From Chrysomallon squamiferum (taxonomy: Eukaryota; Mollusca; Gastropoda; Neomphalida; Peltospiridae): a stretch of DNA of 50,000 nucleotides. The notes beneath the pieces are model-generated. The model saw only the letters and a list, made by a program, of their open reading frames with translations, had not been told where the DNA came from and did no database searches. The stretch is taken from NCBI GenBank assembly GCA_012295275.1, contig CM022672.1, forward strand, positions 17,979,894-18,029,893. Direction: 5' to 3'. The translations under genes and the position numbers were made by a program. Shown here in pieces: positions 23,801-36,796 of this stretch. Position 1 is the stretch's first letter; every line of letters begins with the position of its first letter.

Positions 23801-26800
23801 GAAGTGAAAGAAATTAAAGACACAAAGCTGGTCTTGCGAATACATGCACTCAAAAAATCCCAGTTTTCCTTGATTGTAGGTATAATCTACAATGTGTGTG
23901 GATGGTGATGTCTGTGAATGATGAGAGGAAACAATAGTAGATTTCAGCCTGAATAAAAGGAACTGAGAATGTAAAATATGTTAAAAACACATTCTCAGTT
24001 CACTGATGGAAGTGTGAGCCTATGAAGTGTTCTGTCACTGGATTGAATCAAGTACAGTTTTTACTGTTACATGCAGAGGAATGTCCATAAGAGGTCGATC
24101 AGAATAGAAAGAGGTGTTAAAAAAATAAGTAGTGTTGGCAATAATTTTAATTGTTTTTTTAAATTAAATTACAGTGATGCATAACATTACATGATTTAAT
24201 ATTCAGTATAACATTACGACACTTACATGAATCACATTATGTACTAATAAGAGTAGATAAACAGTATAAGCATATATAACTGTCGTAAAATGTTTTTGTT
24301 ATCATTAGGCTTAATAACAATGAGTGTAAAGTCAACATTTTGATCACATTTTAATATTTGTTATTGGCACAGGTGAAATCTTGAGTTCAGTACGCATCTT
24401 GGTTGTGGATTGTAAAGTGAATAATTAAAACAATGAAGTAAACTGATGTTAAATGATAACTTAATAATATTCCAAATATGAAAGTATAAGTTAAAAAGGA
24501 AAAGAGACTGAAAAACATACCCACAAAAAACCCACAAAAACCAAGAAGGATAAAATGTATGTCTTAAAAAGAAAAAGGGAAAGGTTCCTGATGTATTGCA
24601 TTGTTTTGCACCAGTAAATGACACATTTAATAAAAGAAGGTGTAACTGGTATATTAGCTGAGGTTAAATAATCTTTGATATAAAATAAAAAGCATAGAAT
24701 CAAAATTGATAGCATAAATCATTTGACTAATAAATGTGACAGGGTAAAAACAAAGAGTAATATTTCATCTAGTATTCTAATAGTTAATTGAACTTTATAA
24801 CTGACAGCTTTGAAATAAAAGGTGATGTTTACAAAGAGAGAGAGAAAAAAATGTTTATGTTATCTTTAGTCACATGAATGATAATAACTTATAATAACAA
24901 AGTGTTGAGTTGATTTCTGAAAGAATAAATAATATAAGACAATGTTTAATTTAATTGTGAATTAATAATTAAAAACAATTCTTACAAACCCCCAGAGTTT
25001 ATAATTTAATTATTTTGAACATTTGTTTTGATTTGTCTTTTTCCTGACTTCTGTCCAATCTGCACATTCCAGTATACATGATGTATGCAGCCTTCATTCC
25101 TGAACAGTGGTCTGAGAAAACTCTTATTGATAATCTTTTAATTAGTTCTTTGTGTGCTTAGAATGCAAACTGGTCTTAAGCTGTAAGGTAGATAAGCCAG
25201 TAATCTGTGTCATTCATTTTGTACAAATTTGTTACAGTAATTTTCTTTAAATAATGGTTTATAAACTGAAGAAATAAGTTGGGTTTTCATGACAAGTATT
25301 GATGAATACCAAAGATTAATTTATTTTTCCACCTTGAGGTGTGATTATTGTTATTTTCAAGTACTTAAAATAGTTTCCAATGCCAGTGTATGTAAATCTT
25401 TTGAAATATGTTATAATGTTGCTAATATATATATATATATATAAAATATTAACTATAAATTGAAGTGTTTTTGAAGATAATACATCTTTGGTCAAATGTA
25501 AAATTGAGACAAAATTATTTTGTTTAACTAATTATTTCCATTTCTACATAAAATCTTTTCAGTATATTATTTTTGGACACAATTCTTGTTTAACTATAAT
25601 TTAGAGCAAAATAATAATTTAACTTAAACATAAATGACCAGAATCTGTAATACAGACACTGAAATTTTAAATGGTTTATATAAAAGTATTGTAAATGGAA
25701 ATAATTGTGTTGATGTTGACATATATTTGCCATTTATAAGATTAATTCTTGTTATTAGTGTTCTAGATCTGCAGTATATTCAGTGTATCTGAAGTCTGGA
25801 TAAAATCACTATCGAATGATTCTTATCTTACAAAATTTATGCATCAATCAATATGGTAAAGGTGATTTTAAATAGTGAAATATTTATTAGAAAATTATTA
25901 AATGGAGCACTTAAAAGTTTTAATTGTTAAATGCACTTCCTTTTCTTTTTTCTTTTCATTTTCGTTTTGTATATTGTAATCAGATTTATACCTATATTTT
26001 GTTGTTGTGATGGACATATTTTTAACCATTTTGTTGAAACTGATTTTTAGTCAGATTATTATTGTGATATGAATGTTGTATTAGGTGTGATCTGAAATGT
26101 TTTGTTAGTGTCATATATGTCTGTCTGTTTGTATGTCTGTAGTTTGATCTGGCGTAGATATTTGCTTGTCCCTTTCATACTACTATACAGTGATACGAAC
26201 ACTGTGTTTGTAATATGTGTGGTATTTTCAAAAAAAAATGATATATAAGGTTGGAGATCTTATTTTCTTTATGTATGTAAGTATTTAATACAGACATTTC
26301 AAGTACTTTATTATTTTATAATGATTTATATAATAATTTTGCTTATTGAATGTTAGGTATAATATCTGGGATTATATTTATACATTTTTAATTTAGTGGG
26401 TGTTTTATTATTATTATTTTGAGTATTCTTAAATTTAAAAAAAATAATAAAAAATCAAATAAAAATCAAATCCATTTATATCCTAACAAAAATCCATGGT
26501 CAAAATACCAGCATCAGTTAATAGTTGTATGAAAATTGTAACATAAAATTACAAAAGATAAAACACAAATCATTATCCCAGTAAAAATAAGCATTCTAAT
26601 GCAAATATAATTCTGTAGAAAATACTAATATAGCAAGAGTAACCTCCCTTCTTTCAATCTTAGAGTACTTCTTGAAAAATGTTCAAATGATGATTATGAT
26701 TATAAACAATGAATTGGAGCTCATTGCTTTTGTATCAGAAATGCATGCAGAAGATTTACAGATGGCCAAAGCACACTGTAGTGTCTAATGCTGTTTTCTA

Positions 26801-27450
26801 TTTATGATGTAACTTTGAATAAATGTACAGATTGTGTAATTTCATGATATTTCAGATAACTTACAGGAAGGTTCAAATATTATTTGCTCAGGAAAAGTTT
26901 GTAGCTCCAGGAACTAAAATTTAGAATCTGAGCGCGGAAATTCATTGTCTGTATTAGGCAGGATTTGTTTTTGACCATCGATTACAGTATTTATTTATTT
27001 ATTTATTATTTTTCTGTTGTTTTATTTGTTACGTTGTTGGGTGAAGGTAGGAAGAATGATCTTGCTCGCATCTTGTAAGTTTATTTCTGTATTTAGTAGA
27101 AACTGGAAATTGTTATTAGCCAGACAAATAATAATACTTAATTATTTTTATGGAAATAATGAAAATGTTATTTAAAATAAAACATCTGATGTCTGATTTT
27201 TTGATGATGTGATTTTGTGTTGTTTTAGCAATCAGAATTATAAACAGTTTTTGTTTGTTATTGTGTTAAATTTACTATTATTATTATTATTTTTTATTAT
27301 TTCAATTTGTTTTAGAACTAGTATATTCACTGCTGATAATTGTATTTGTAATTAGTCTCTTGAAATTATTCATTGACAGATGTCAGATTAATTTCTGTTT
27401 TATATTTTAGTTGAACTGTAATACGGATATGAAAAGAATAAATGAATGTA
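20811..27450 (+). other. Downstream region, possible long 3' UTR; no ORF
   Basis: After the stop at 20808-20810 there is about 6.6 kb of AT-rich sequence with no coding evidence and few microsatellites compared with the rest of the window. Candidate poly(A) signals include AATAAA strings near 21665 and 21690 (within A-rich runs), a cleaner AATAAATG near 26818 and another near 27430. I cannot tell which is used. Two notable inverted repeats lie here (22092-22137 and 23960-24001). Confidence 0.35.
23960..24001 (+). repeat. Perfect 13-bp inverted repeat (hairpin)
   Basis: GAACTGAGAATGT at 23960-23972 pairs perfectly with ACATTCTCAGTTC at 23989-24001 across a 16-base A/T loop. Confidence 0.85.
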
Positions 27451-28356
27451 CAGACAAATAATTATTTAAATCACCATAAGCTTTGTCATCAATGAACGAA
27501 TGATGCATTACTGTAAATGTTTGTAATGTTTGTTAAAATGTTTACATCACTTCATCAAATCCAACTATGCACAATAACATGTTGTAAAGGATTGTTTCTT
27601 TGAATTACATGAACCATTATAATTGTGTATTATTTGCATGTTATTTTGATTTCGCATCACTAGTATATTAGACATGTATGCTGTATATTACATTAACCAG
27701 ACAGACAATGTATGGTAAGAAATGACTAACTTTAGAGCAACTATTTAAAAAAAAAAAAAAAAAAGTTAAAAAAAAAATAAGAAGAAAAAGCTTGGGAGTT
27801 GAATTTTCTCAGTTAATTTCTTTCAAGCTTGGTAAAAAAAAAAAAAAAAAAATTAATTTTTGTTTTTGTTTTGTTTTCATAGGTGCTAATATCTAATAAA
27901 CTGAAGTGCATGCATGAGGTTTAGTTTCTAATACACTCTCCTGTTTTCTGTTTAAAAATAGAATAAAAACAAAACAAATATTTCTTATTTATATATTAAC
28001 AATCATATAATACGTTTTTTTTTTTTTTTTTTTTTTTTTGTAAATTATTGTTAAAAGAAATGTATGTTAATTATCTGATGATACTCACATTCATTTTTTT
28101 TTTTTTTTTCTGAGTTGATTATTTTACTTAACCTAACGCTCTTTGTTGGTATGAATATTTTACCTGTTGGTTTTGACAATCAGCGGTTCTTTGTGAGGTA
28201 ACATATAGTTACAGTTAGCACCATCATTGATCTATTATAAAAATACCAATCTAATTTTATAGGATTGATTATAACATGCACATATAAAAAAGTTTTGCAC
28301 AACAATTAGAGGATACACTTTTTGTTTTTTATTTTATGTTCAAATACTCGTTTATT

Positions 28357-28360
28357 ATTA

Positions 28361-28392
<32 letters not shown>
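28357..28392. repeat. (TTA)n microsatellite
   Basis: About twelve TTA/ATT units. Confidence 0.93.
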
Positions 28393-28899
28393 GTTCTTGT
28401 TATTTTTTTAAAATTATTATTAGGTATTATATTTAGGAAATATTGCTGGGTAATATTATTGTACAATATCTACTATTTGTTTTTGTTTATTATTGTATTG
28501 TCAGTCTTTGAAAAACCTCTTTTCTGTATTTTACAAGTTTTCAGGAAGCAAACATGAATATAAAATAGGTCTGACTAACATATTTTTGTGGTTTCTACAG
28601 CACAATATTTTTCAGGAAAGGTATTGGTACTGCTAATAAAAATAAACACAAGAAAGAAAGAACTGTAACAGATGAGAGGTTTTCTAAGAATCTTGACAAG
28701 TTTATTGTTATTTTATTTTATTTTTTTTTTTTTTAAATTATAACAGCACTTTAAATATAAGTGTACAGTGATTTCAATTTATCTTATGATTATACATATT
28801 GGGATGAAAAGGTTAAAAAAAATTTAAAACTTAAAAAACTACTATTTATTTAATATTAATATTAAATGGAACCATTATTTGAAATGGAATTTCTTTTCA

Positions 28900-28901
<2 letters not shown>

Positions 28902-28949
<48 letters not shown>
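28902..28949. repeat. (ATT)n microsatellite
   Basis: About sixteen pure ATT units. Confidence 0.96.
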
Positions 28950-28953
<4 letters not shown>

Positions 28954-31900
28954 TTTTAAACTATTTACTATTTAAAGCAGAATAAATGATGCTGTGTTTA
29001 TTGATTATGGAACTTGATTTTAAACTTCTTTTTTTTCTCTTTTTTTTAAATTATTACTATTATTTTATAAATTATTCAGATGAAATACATACTAATGAAA
29101 TGAGTGTTAATAAGCATAATCAGTATTCGTTTGAACCTTTCAGCTATCAGTATTGTCAGTACTGATATAAGCTGAATACAGTATCAGCGTATTGTCAGGA
29201 CTTAGAACAAGTGTGTAATGTAACTGAAGAATATTGTTGGTAATAGTATGAACAGTGTACAGAATTGTCAATACTATTGTAAACTGAATTCAGAAAACTG
29301 TCAGAAGTAATGTCATCTACGAACCGTATCAAAATATTTTAATTTGTTTTACAGATCCTGAGAACTGGTGACACTGACATTACATTTTTAGGATTTCTTA
29401 ACCATTTAAATTTTAGTTGTACTCAAAAATTGAATATAAAAATGTTTTGTATTTTTGAAAATATTAGAGCGCATACACACACACACACACTCACACTCAC
29501 ACTCGAACGCACATACACACACACTCAGACGCGCATACACACATATACACACCCACACCCATACAAACATAAAACATGTTGAAAGTCAAAATGAAACAAC
29601 CAGAAAATTCTTCTTGTGTGGTGCCAGAAAAACCAGTTGCCTTTTAAAAGAGTTGAAACAATAATTTGATGTTTGTATAAAGTGATTTGTAACCTGACAG
29701 CAAAGGACAAAAACACCATGTCCATGTCTACCTTCAGAAATAAACTCTGGTAGAAAATTGTTTTTGTGTTTTGTTTTGTACAGCACGTCAACAGTTTCTG
29801 CTGTTTGAAAGCCAAAACGTTCTTTAAAAAAAAAGTAAAGCTTTTAAAAAATAAAAAATAGGCATCAAGTACGTACAAAAACGATGAACTATCAGGAAAC
29901 TTACGTAGAAGGCAAATAATTGCAAGCTAAATCAACTAAGCATATGATTACTTAGGCTTAAACCGATATGTATATAATGAGCCTACTATATTTCCATAAT
30001 GACAGCAGTGTCGTATAGGTTATCTTGGATAAACAAACGGGGACGGATTGTTTGCAATTTATGGTCTTTGGATTGTGATTTATAGTCTTCTGGCAAGTAT
30101 ATTAAATATGGCGTAATGCAAAGAAAAAAAAGAAACACATATACACCCACAATCAATATTAATATACTAAACTGCAGTGATATTCAAAGAATGGGTATTT
30201 CAGAAATTCTGTATCACGTTTTATTATTATCATTATCATAATTACCATCATTACGATCATGAATATCATATCATCATCATCATCATAAAAACAATAGCAA
30301 AATTTATAGAAAAATAAATTTCGAAAGTTATCAAAATTATTTATTAATACTTAATATATAATTATAACTAAAATCAATGATACGTGATCTGTTGATGACT
30401 GTTTGACGTAAGTGAGTAAATTACCAAATATATGAACATGTAGTAGCGCGTGGCCGGATTTACACGCTTCGTACTCTCTCACAGAATCTAAGAACATTAA
30501 AATGTTTACGTGCGATCGTTGAAAGCCCGTTGTTACTATTAACAGAAGAATAGATGGCGGAATATTTCGCGTGGACTTCTTTTCTTGTTGCGTGAAGCAA
30601 ATGTAGGCCGTCAAACACGACCGATTTATTTGTTAATAAATTATACAAGTTCAAACGCTGATCAGCCAAGTGATTGATCTGTTTTTCATGTATCTACTAT
30701 AACCAGCAGTTAACTGTGTGCATACTAGCCAGTTGATACAAGTTAGACGTAAAAAAAACAAAAACAAGACTCAGTATTTTATAAAGAATGGATCTTGTTT
30801 CACTGTTAATAAATGAATGAATGAATAAATACTATTTGTATTACAAACAAGGATATGTTTTATGGTCTTTTCCAGATTCTTAAACGCTCCAGTCAGTGCA
30901 GGACTTAAAAAAAATCACCTATCTTTTCCAAGCAAAATGAACATGTTATTACCGATAATACACATTTCGAACTGGTCTTTGACGTTCTTGCATCGTGCAA
31001 TCTCTTTTTCCCTTTTACGATATTTTCATTAAATGTCTAGTTTAATACGATCTTGCATTATATTTAAATTTTCTTTGGAAGCCATTTAACGCTATTTTTC
31101 CACCTGTTAAAAGCTAAATAATTCTGAATGAACAAACAGATTCTCTAATATTTTGGCCATATTTTCCTTTAGATAACAAAATTAGACACATGATATTTTA
31201 TATTGTCTAGATTTAAATAACCTAAACCTATGCACTAACATATCAAACCAGAATATTCAGGTGTTCTGTTTAAAACTTTTAAAAAGAAATGAATGCAGTA
31301 AGTGTTTATGTACAAAACCTTTTTTTCTTTTTGATACAAGCAGTATTATACACTGTTATAGGATTTTTGTTTTTGTTCGATGGACATTTATGTTTTCATT
31401 TACGATATTAAAATTTGAGAAACCCAGTTACCGATATTCCTTTGTGTTAGTTATCATTAAACATCCATTCAATCTTGGTATCCATATCCACTTATTTTTT
31501 AATATTTCGATACAAATCCAAGATAACAAATACAAGCATTAAAACCGAAGACTACATTTTTATAATTATGAATCTAAAGTGCTATTTTGTTAACCATTCA
31601 GCCGAGAGCTGTTATTACAGATAAGTGTAACTGCATTGTCAATAATCTGACTGATCAGCAGACCAATAAAACTCACATATTGTTATTTGCTTTATTAAAC
31701 GCTCCGGTAACCACACAGAAATACAAATATAAAATCTTTTTTCTTTTCTTCTTTTTTTTTTTTTTTTGTTAATCACAACTGAACGTACTGTTATCTAACT
31801 AAAAATGTTTATCAATACCGGCTTAGAAACAGTTAAATGTTGATCTTTGACAAGGGTACGCGTGACTTGTCCTCTCCAGTAACAAGGTTTGAGCACAGCG

Positions 31901-32828
31901 GAGTAGTTTCTTGAACAAAGTGTCTCTCATTATTGCGACATGTAGGGGGGACATGTCAGCTCAAAAAAAAAAATCAGTGTATGAGATTTGAGGTACATAG
32001 TAACCATAGCGGGGTTGTCATTCAAATTGAAATAGCGAGGGATTGTTTTTCGAATGTGAAGGAGATTAACAATAACCTTCAATAAGATACACGTATGATA
32101 TTCTCTGTAATCTACAGTCGTGTCGTATGTTACTCGATAACTCCGTGGATCTCACAGATTGCACAACAAAACAGGCTGAGATAGGATTCACCTGATGTCC
32201 AGACACTAATTTTCACGGAATGAACGACTTTGGTAATGATTTTGTGATAAAAGAAGAAGTAAAAAAAAAAAAAAAAAAAAGGCTAGTTGTGTTTTTACAT
32301 AATGCAACACAATGACTTGACTATATCATCAAAGCATTTGCTGGAAGCTTCGCGTCAGAACTGTGTGAATACACAAAACAGCAATGTTCAGTTAAAACTC
32401 TTGAATGTATTTCATTTGAAAAAAAAAACCCCAACAGTTTCATCTGTCTGAATGACAGACACAAGCTCTGATGACGTGAATAGCGAAGACTTGACAGAGA
32501 TCACGCATTGAGACACTTCGATATACTGTTCGGAATAAACCCTCGTGTTTCATCAGCAACAATGAAAGGAAAATACAGTTAAGTAAAATGCGGTTGCTTT
32601 TCTATCTTATCGTTTTATTTTTTTTATTTTTAATTATTTCTAACAATACCGACGCTCTACAAATAGCCTATTAGAATTTCGTTATACAAAAACAATTAAG
32701 AAATCGTCATCAGTTTCACTATATATATGTTATTCCAGTGTAATCAATCACCAGCACAACTTCACAATTTACATTACATTACAGATGTTACAGTCACTTC
32801 AGCTGCTTCTGTCATAAATCTAACACGG

Positions 32829-32934
32829 TTATTATTATTATTATTATTAACTGTAGTAGTAATAGTTTTAGTAGTATTAGTAGTAGTAGTATTAATAGTA
32901 GTAGTAGTAGTAGTAGTATTTAACAGTGTCTAGT

Positions 32935-32967
<33 letters not shown>

Positions 32968-32995
32968 ATTTAAATTATTATTATTATTATTATTA

Positions 32996-33058
<63 letters not shown>

Positions 33059-33064
33059 CTCTCT
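32829..33064. repeat. ATT/AGT/AT/CT compound repeat cluster
   Basis: Blocks of TTA and TAG triplets, an AT run, more TTA, then (CT)n at about 33001-33034 and (AT)n to 33059. This lies about 300 bases upstream of the acceptor at 33349. Confidence 0.93.
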
Positions 33065-33349
33065 ATCTCACTATCACTTCAGAGGTTTTTATAATAATAA
33101 TAACAACAATTATTTTTTAATAATAAAACCAGATGTCATATATATATACATATATAATTAAGTTTTCACTAAGTTTTGATTGTCTACATTTTAAACATTT
33201 TCTCCATGCTTTCACTGGACCTGCGTTCCGTTCCAGGAAGTTTATAAACGACATTATAACTATCCCATCAGTATCTACACTTTTACCTCTGTTACTTAAC
33301 TACGGGACAGCACGTATTAATATGTTTTTATTGTTTTTCTGTTTTCTAG

Positions 33350-33766
33350 CCGCTGAACCTCTGAGGAACAGCCTGATCAAGCCACGTGGTCGTCCTAAAA
33401 CTGGCCCAGCTCGGATATCAAAACATCGGAGAGAGTTCTCGGGAAAAAGCGACGCCACGACACACGACGGTCACGAAATCGAACTGCTCGAGTACGAATG
33501 GCCGGACCTTCCGCCAATACCCAGCGTCAAAGAAGCCATAACCCGACAGCGGGTGAGCCGCGGGATCAGCTACCTACTTCCGGTGGACAAAGGACGCAAC
33601 GCCATCAATCATCTGTACAGAACCGACCTCAGAGCGATGTTTCAGGTTTGGTGACCTTTTTTTTTTTTAAATGAAAATAGTTTGAATGAAGAAAACTAGT
33701 CTTTTATTTAATGACACCTTAAACACATTTCTAAATGTATGTGGCGTGATACATGTAGTTTAATTT

Positions 33767-33840
<74 letters not shown>

Positions 33841-34311
33841 AACGTTCTGGTAGCAGGTGAAGACTTAATCGTTTCTGTTAGCTCTTCGACATCATCTCAG
33901 AAACTGGACTGCACAGCGGCTTTGAGAAGGTTTATAATATAAATATTTCACGGACAAACACACATTATCTACAGCCGTTATTACATGGCTCATCGTACGG
34001 CTTTTTTCAATTAGGTGCTTAAATTATGAATAACAAACAGCCATCATATCATGTTAAGTTGAATTTTGGTTTTTTAAAACTGTATATTAATTAATATGCT
34101 TGGTCAAAAATTCGCAGATGCCACCAAGTATTAATTATCAAATTTATCTCAGAGATGTTTTAGATGCTGGTGAAATGTTTAAATAATGCTGATTTAACAT
34201 CGTATTTGTTTCAAATGCAATGATGATTTTGAAAGAATATAATAATATTTGCAGGCATTTTCAGTGTCAAGAAATATAATAATATTATTATATCAGGAAA
34301 AAAAAAAAAAC

Positions 34312-34360
<49 letters not shown>

Positions 34361-35112
34361 GTTTTGTAATCATAGAAGTTTAAAAAAACATTTTCATGTA
34401 ACATTATACGTTGTTGTCACTGATGACTTTTTATTTGTCGTAATTTCACGTTACAGGAGCCGTACGCCAGTGCAGGGACCGATTTTGACGATGCGCGCGA
34501 AGGTCTCAGCGCGAAAGTTCACTTCCGTTCGAACACGCTGGACAACGTCTGGACCAGGAACCACGTCGACAACCTGACGATAACCCTCAACTCGGAATCG
34601 GAAAACACAGAAAGCTGTACTCGCAGTCGGCTCCCTCGGGCGACGCCGCGCGCAGGATGGGAATCGACTCGTCGAATCTGCGCACGCGCTCGGGACTGTT
34701 TCTTCCGGTGAAGCCGAAGGTTCAGCCAGAAGCCGTCAAGATGAGGAGGGAAGCGGAAAAGTTGGCGAAAAGCGTTCAGGAAGACAAGGACGACGAATTC
34801 GAAGAGCAGATGCAAAAGGACTCGACGGACGACGAAAGCAACAAAAGTCAAACGAGCAACAGGGCTTCTGTGTTGTTAGAGCGCAGACGATCTCAGAGGA
34901 GGTCGACGATAGTTCCTACGAAAACCAGCTACAGGCTGGAAACGTTCGAGAGTTACAAGGATTTCAAAGAGTCTCTCGCCACGAAACAAGTGATACCTCG
35001 CTCTCTTCGCTCGCCTTTCCTCAGCGATGAACAAAACCAGTACATCTGGGAGTGGCTGCATAGCGGGGACGAAATAAGTGATTTTCAGTATTTCCTTGCA
35101 ATGTGCGGATAA
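33350..35112 (+). CDS. Unrecognised charged protein gene, last two exons, 5' end missing, one-base frame break
   Basis: I do not recognise the family. Exon A, 33350-33645, follows a good acceptor (TTTTCTAG) and ends at CAG|GTTTGG. It codes for about 99 residues including EYEWPDLPPIPSVKEA and NHLYRTDLRAMFQ. Exon B starts at 34457 (TTACAG acceptor) and runs to TAA 35110-35112. It opens in phase with exon A (EPYASAGTDFDDAR, then HFRSNTLDNVWTRNHVDNL). That frame stops at 34709, while the coding-like text continues one frame away (GKHRKLYSQSAPSG, then a basic/acidic coiled-coil-like stretch and a C-terminus DFQYFLAMCG). The switch fits a single missing G at 34576. Without it the two exons give about 317 aa. 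Exon A begins in phase 1, so upstream exon(s) exist; ATG 32562 with donor at 32577 fits the phase but the donor is weak. Codons are GC-rich and rich in CpG. It may be an assembly error, an allele, or a young pseudogene. Confidence 0.6.
33769..33837. repeat. (GA)n microsatellite within an intron
   Basis: A pure GA run of about 34 units in the intron between the two exons, roughly 120 bases after the donor. Confidence 0.98.
34313..34358. repeat. (CA)n microsatellite within an intron
   Basis: About 22 CA units preceded by poly(A), about 100 bases before the exon B acceptor. Confidence 0.97.
34574..34579 (+). other. Apparent one-base deletion (frame break)
   Basis: The genome reads CTGACG, where CTG-GAC-GAT would keep the frame open and read DNLDDNPQLG across the junction. 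Before this point only the exon-entry frame makes sense; after it only the frame one base back. The exact site is inferred; the open frames overlap from 34489 to 34708. Confidence 0.6.
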
Positions 35113-35354
35113 TGCTTTTAACTTGATGTATATATCCTACAGTTGTTTACTTACTTGTATCAGGAATATTCTTGACCGATCATGTTAATTCAAACCTAGA
35201 CCGAATGAGTTATGAATGACATGAAAGAAGGCTGCAGCCACTGACATCTCTTCCTGCCTTCCTCCAAAATAATACAACTTTACATACTGATGTATTTTTA
35301 TTATTGTTATTATTATTATTATTATTTTATGAATGTACAGTTACGTAAGGTCTG

Positions 35355-35360
35355 AATAAA
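35355..35360 (+). terminator. Poly(A) signal of the 33-35 kb gene
   Basis: AATAAA lies 243 bases after the stop codon and is followed by a GT-rich stretch (TGTGTTTTATGTG), the usual layout of an animal cleavage site. It supports transcription of this locus on the plus strand. Confidence 0.7.
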
Positions 35361-35978
35361 TGTGTTTTATGTGACTGCTGTTTTCACTAACATTTAAAAA
35401 GTTGTTTGCATCTTTGAAACAACACTGCTAGATACCTTCCCCCATAATCCAGCCGAAATGCATCACCCTGTGATATGTACATGCACGTGCACACACATTT
35501 GTGATTTTACTCTGTGACAGAAGGTTAATCTTCTGGGTGCTAGCTTTTAGCTAATTCCCAATCCAGCCTATGCTTCACGAATGGTTATTAAAAAAAACAA
35601 CCTGTGATACGTGTTTTTTTGTTTTTTTTATTTATGCGAAGGTGAATAATATAAAAAGATTCTTGTTGATAATCGGCAAGTAGGTCAAAGAACAGCGGCA
35701 GCAGATTTTCTCAGTCATATATTGTTGAGTAAATTTTGTCTGACACCTCACAATAAATAATCGTAAAAGGTTTTGAGACGTCGTTAAACACTCATTCATT
35801 TACTGAAATTTATTTTTTTCGTACGAATATGTTGTACATTCATTCATTCATTCTTCCGTCTGTTCATTCATTCATACTTCCGTCTGTTCATTTATGCAGC
35901 CATCCACCCATAGCATCAATTTTTCTTTCATTCGCCCGTTCATCATTTTTTTCATTAATGCAGAGCTTACCACGAATA

Positions 35979-36015
35979 AATAAAATTAAATTAAAATTAA
36001 AATTAAAATTAAAAT
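35979..36015. repeat. (AAAATT)n hexamer repeat
   Basis: About five AAAATT units ending at AAAATGG. Confidence 0.9.
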
Positions 36016-36543
36016 GGTGAATCGTGAATATCTTTACAGTTCTGGTTCAGTAAACTGTATAATTTCATTACTTATTTTCAGTATAATCCTAGATTTCATT
36101 CAGATTCATAACTTTGTCATTTTAATTTATTTTCTCAATACGTTTAACACCTAATTCACTGAATAACAAAACATTGATTTGCATACACATTCTACACCCA
36201 CACACCCACACTGCACTCACTTAATCTACTTTCATTCAGACTTATGAATTACTTTATTTAATATATATATATATACATATGTATGTATTATATATATCTA
36301 AATCTATATATATATCTGTATATAAAATTGTTTTCTTTCTGGACATTTTGAACATTTTCGCGTGATGAGAGAAAACTGATGCGATGATTTATTTCTTCAA
36401 AGCTGTTAAGACGTTTTGTAAGCTATTTAAAGATAATTTATATTAAAATATTATTTTTGAAACGTTAATTAATCAGTGTTTTCAGATCACCACCTCAATA
36501 CATTATCATCGTTACCATCATTTCTTTCTTTATTTATTTATTA

Positions 36544-36627
36544 CTGCTACTTCAACAACTACTACTGATTCTGCTGCTACCAGTACTACTGTTACTGCTA
36601 CTACTGCTACTACTACTACTACTATTA
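36544..36627. repeat. ACT-rich trinucleotide cluster
   Basis: Interrupted ACT/GCT/CAG triplets, purest at 36597-36625. Confidence 0.85.
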
Positions 36628-36760
36628 ATAATAAGAATCATCATTTGATCATCATAGACGTTTTTGTTGTTAAAATGATGACGTTTATGGTGTTGCTGCT
36701 GTTACTATTTTGTGCTTATCAGTTATCATCATCATTATTACTATTACTATTATTATTATA

Positions 36761-36796
<36 letters not shown>

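Larger units (their letters stand above)
27451..33349. other. Intergenic or 5' intronic DNA; no gene supported
   Basis: AT-rich sequence with poly(A)/poly(T) runs (27747, 27837, 28015, 28095, 32264), ATT microsatellites and a CA/CAC-type cluster at 29473-29560. Unidentified 5' exons of the 33-35 kb gene may lie here. Short frames such as those at 29525-29878 (minus) and 30351-30669 (minus) have no recognisable domain or splice context. Confidence 0.6.

Noticed and set aside
33322-33349. MFLLFFCFLAAEP as a signal peptide starting the 33-35 kb gene
   Set aside because: The hydrophobic run is exactly a polypyrimidine tract ending in CTAG, and the rest of the protein is charged and non-secretory in character; an intron end is more likely, though an ATG at 33322 cannot be fully excluded.
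34657-35112. A separate 151-aa protein starting at ATG 34657
   Set aside because: The coding-like text continues upstream of this ATG in the same frame (HRKLYSQSAPSGDAARR), so it is the tail of the frame-broken exon, not an independent gene.
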